A stretch of DNA of 64,000 bases from Selenomonas sp. oral taxon 892 str. F0426 (GTDB taxonomy: Bacteria; Bacillota; Negativicutes; Selenomonadales; Selenomonadaceae), in assembly GCF_000468035.1 (NCBI RefSeq), contig NZ_KI260523.1, forward strand, positions 288,559 through 352,558, read 5' to 3'. Positions 62,091-64,000 of this stretch are shown piece by piece. Within the stretch, counting starts at the first letter, position 1. Every line of letters starts with the position of its first letter. The position numbers and the translations under genes were made by a program. A model generated the notes under the pieces. It saw only the letters and a list, made by a program, of their open reading frames with translations, was not told the origin of the DNA and did no database searches.

Positions 62091-63019
62091 TTGATATACT
62101 CTCTCAGCAAGAGGGAATAACGTTCCCGGTCCGTCGGATCGACAGACTCCGCCACACTCACGCGGAGCATCTCATGGATAAAATCATGGCGCTCCTCTGC
62201 ATACATGCCAAGACGGCAATAGAAGGCCTCGGTGTGGACAACAGTCTCGCGTACAAGTGATGCCATGTATGCTGGAAAAACGAAAAGCTGATCCATTAAC
62301 TCCCATAAGCCAACCACTGCCGCAGCAGACTCCACATCATACTCAATGCGATGAATCAGCCGCACCATGTACGCTCGTTCTTTTTGTGTGTACATGGATT
62401 TAAGAAGGGCCAACTCTGGCATGGAGCGATCCGCACGAACGAGATAGAACTCTGTCTCAAGATCATCCTGCTCGTTTTCAAATCCGGCATCTATGAGGCG
62501 AGCAAGCAGTCCCTCCGGTGCTTTTCGCTGCTGCTGCTGCACACGAACGCTCTTATAGAATGACGCATAGAGGAGATTTTCAAACTCACGCTTCGCATAG
62601 AGGCGGGACACGATATTATAATAATGCCCATCCATTAGATTTTGAAGGATGGACCAATGGCGTATGTTTCGAAAACTCGTAAGCAACGCACCAGTTTCCT
62701 TTAGAAACATGGAAAAACCCGCAGCGATATCCTGCGGATTGTCTGCCTGCTCCAGGGCAAGGTCCGAGATAATATAGTCAAAAAAACTGTTCGTATATGG
62801 AAGCGGCACCACCAAGTAGTCCAGAATCTGCCAACGAACGCCCTCAGGTACATTCAGCTCCGCCTCATATGCATCAGCCGTGACCGCGTAGAGCTCTGCC
62901 CGCGGAAACATCGCACGCAAATCATGCAGATAAGACACGCTCTCAACAACTAAAATGCGCACTGGTGCAGCATCCGATGTTAGGAAGGATAGCAGTTCAG
63001 GTCGTATTTTTTCAGCCAT
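62087..63019 (-). CDS. Methyltransferase-like protein, unknown
   Basis: 310 aa. The first 130 residues resemble a Rossmann methyltransferase (VRILVVESVSYLHDL, ELYAVTADAYEAEL, NSFFDYIISDLALEQADNPQ, LLTSFRNIRHWSIL), but the glycine-rich SAM loop (GxGxG) is missing; VVESVSY stands in its place. The rest is helical (about 165-310), rich in hydrophobic/charged heptads, without family recognised. First gene in the glycosylation cluster, behind an extended -10 promoter. It may be a catalytically dead or unusual methyltransferase. ATG 63019 preferred; 63034 possible. Confidence 0.65.
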   Translation of the reverse strand: MAEKIRPELLSFLTSDAAPVRILVVESVSYLHDLRAMFPRAELYAVTADAYEAELNVPEGVRWQILDYLVVPLPYTNSFFDYIISDLALEQADNPQDIAAGFSMFLKETGALLTSFRNIRHWSILQNLMDGHYYNIVSRLYAKREFENLLYASFYKSVRVQQQQRKAPEGLLARLIDAGFENEQDDLETEFYLVRADRSMPELALLKSMYTQKERAYMVRLIHRIEYDVESAAAVVGLWELMDQLFVFPAYMASLVRETVVHTEAFYCRLGMYAEERHDFIHEMLRVSVAESVDPTDRERYSLLLREYIK

Positions 63020-63074
63020 GCACGGCTCCTCCATTTGATGATTGTATGGTCCGCGCAGGACACAAATTTTCTTT

Positions 63075-63083
63075 ATTATATCA
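63075..63083 (-). promoter_or_regulatory. Extended -10 promoter of the glycosylation cluster
   Basis: TGATATAAT on the minus strand, a perfect extended -10, about 55 bp before the first ATG. No good -35. Confidence 0.6.
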
Positions 63084-63124
63084 CAAAGTGTAAAGATCTT
63101 GTATCTGCCATCTGTCCCTCTTTA

Positions 63125-63451
63125 TCAAGCGAGAAGTGGAATGACAAAAATTTCCGGCTCCTCATAGGGATGAACGGCTATGATAGCTGCCATAGTCTGT
63201 TCCAGTCGCACTGCTGCTACACGCAGCTCAACCTTAATCTCCGGAGCCTCTGATATCTCTCCAATTGTCCCCTCGTACGGCGATGCACCCAAAAGAGGAC
63301 GCCAAGACCCTGTCACACGCGAATAGGCGAGACAGCTGTCATAGTTGCCGAGGTGTCCTGCATCCACGGAACGAAGGGCCTCTCTCAACGAAGCAAAATG
63401 GGTCTCAGGGATAAAAATCTCGAGTTTTACATACTTCGTTTGCTCCGTCAT
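63125..63451 (-). CDS. NIF3/CutA-like small protein
   Basis: 108 aa. VKLEIFIPETHFASLREALR, AGHLGNYDSCLAYSRVTGSW, RPLLGASPYEGTIGE, and the end IIAVHPYEEPEIFVIPLL match the ferredoxin-like (CutA/PII-like) insert of NIF3-family proteins, here free-standing. Function unknown. GGGAGG 10 nt before ATG 63451; just after comM. Confidence 0.75.
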   Translation of the reverse strand: MTEQTKYVKLEIFIPETHFASLREALRSVDAGHLGNYDSCLAYSRVTGSWRPLLGASPYEGTIGEISEAPEIKVELRVAAVRLEQTMAAIIAVHPYEEPEIFVIPLLA

Positions 63452-63482
63452 CAGATCTTCGCCTCCCCCCAAATGGCCTCCA

Positions 63483-64000
63483 TTACTCAATACTCAGCCC
63501 AACATCAGCACGCAGCTGTATTGCCTCCGCAATATGCGCCGCAGTGATGGCGGAGCTGCCTCCCAGATCAGCAATCGTACGTGCTACCTTGATGATACGG
63601 TCATGGGAACGCGCCGATAGATTGATGCGATGAAAAGCCGCCTCGAGCAATCCCTCCGCCTCCTTCTCAAGCTGACAATATTTCTTTATCATGCTGTGAT
63701 TCATCTGCGCATTACAAAAGAGCCCGTGTTTCCCCAACCGTTTCTGCTGGATGGCACGCGCCGCTACGACACGCTGACGAATGGCTTCGGAGGACTCCGC
63801 CCTGCGCGTAGTGTGAAGATCCGAATACGCCACGCGCGACACACGAATATGCAGATCAATGCGATCCAGTAATGGTCCCGACAGCTTGCGCGTATATCGT
63901 TTGATCTCCCCCGCAGAGCATTCACATATATGATCTTTATCCCCTAAAAAACCACAAGGGCATGGATTCATTGCCGCTACCAAAATGATACTAGAGGGAA
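63483..64000 (-). CDS. comM: ComM/YifB-type AAA+ Mg-chelatase-like protein, 5' part missing
   Basis: The frame is open to the right edge; only the last 172 residues are seen. LVAAMNPCPCGFLGD, a Cys-rich insert (CECSAGEIKRY), LSGPLLDRIDLHIRV, the C-terminal helical domain (NAQMNHSMIKKYCQLEKEAE, LSARSHDRIIKVARTIADL) are typical of ComM, a branch-migration helicase for transformation. The Walker motifs lie outside the window. Confidence 0.93.
   Translation of the reverse strand, partial: PSSIILVAAMNPCPCGFLGDKDHICECSAGEIKRYTRKLSGPLLDRIDLHIRVSRVAYSDLHTTRRAESSEAIRQRVVAARAIQQKRLGKHGLFCNAQMNHSMIKKYCQLEKEAEGLLEAAFHRINLSARSHDRIIKVARTIADLGGSSAITAAHIAEAIQLRADVGLSIE

Overview
The window looks like the chromosome of an oral or gut Selenomonas-type bacterium (Negativicutes, a diderm Firmicute). 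Housekeeping gene order and gene types are Firmicute: rplU-prp-rpmA with an N-terminally extended L27, walJ-htrA-rlmH, RecD2, CheV, [4Fe-4S]-type PurF, ABC-F, RsfS and YqeK. The left end, however, encodes outer-membrane-type surface proteins (an autotransporter and a filamentous-haemagglutinin-like adhesin), which only make sense in a cell with an outer membrane. Genus assignment is inference. Almost all genes lie on the minus strand. No rRNA, tRNA, CRISPR array, transposase or prophage gene was seen.

Layout. 1-7.6 kb: a minus-strand surface operon of a GT8 glycosyltransferase, an autotransporter with a long Pro-Gln spacer, and a giant haemagglutinin-like adhesin whose 90-residue repeats run off the left edge. 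7.8-10.9 kb, divergent: a LytTR response regulator and two membrane kinase genes that look like complementary halves of one histidine kinase. 11-20 kb: recD2, ABC-F, LCP, nucleoside kinase and Pit/DUF47 phosphate transport. 20.3-25.7 kb: a five-gene nickel/peptide-type ABC importer behind a promoter, a cobalamin riboswitch and an intrinsic terminator. 25.8-28 kb: a MATE exporter and a HAD phosphatase. 28-34.4 kb: purine operon purE-C-F-M-N-H-D, in which PurH is only the IMP cyclohydrolase half. 34.6-44.4 kb: cheV, then cvfB, rsfS, LCP, yqeK, nadD, a small membrane protein, proA, proB, yhbY, obgE, rpmA, prp and rplU. 44.5-51.3 kb: radical SAM protein, pth, uppP, gdhA, rlmH, htrA and walJ. 51.6-59.6 kb: plsC, cmk, aroA, an HI0933-type flavoprotein, rluB and dnaE. 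59.6-63 kb: a putative protein-glycosylation cluster (TPR/OGT-type transferase, GT2-like transferase, methyltransferase-like protein). The right edge cuts comM.

Most notable: (1) the split histidine kinase pair, one protein having the ATPase domain but no phospho-acceptor His, the next having the His motif but no ATPase domain; (2) the B12-riboswitch-controlled Nik-like importer, a candidate cobalt or corrinoid importer; (3) the divergent arrangement of that two-component system and the adhesin operon; (4) two families of palindromic intergenic repeats; (5) a probable one-base frameshift at the end of rluB; (6) stand-alone IMP cyclohydrolase.
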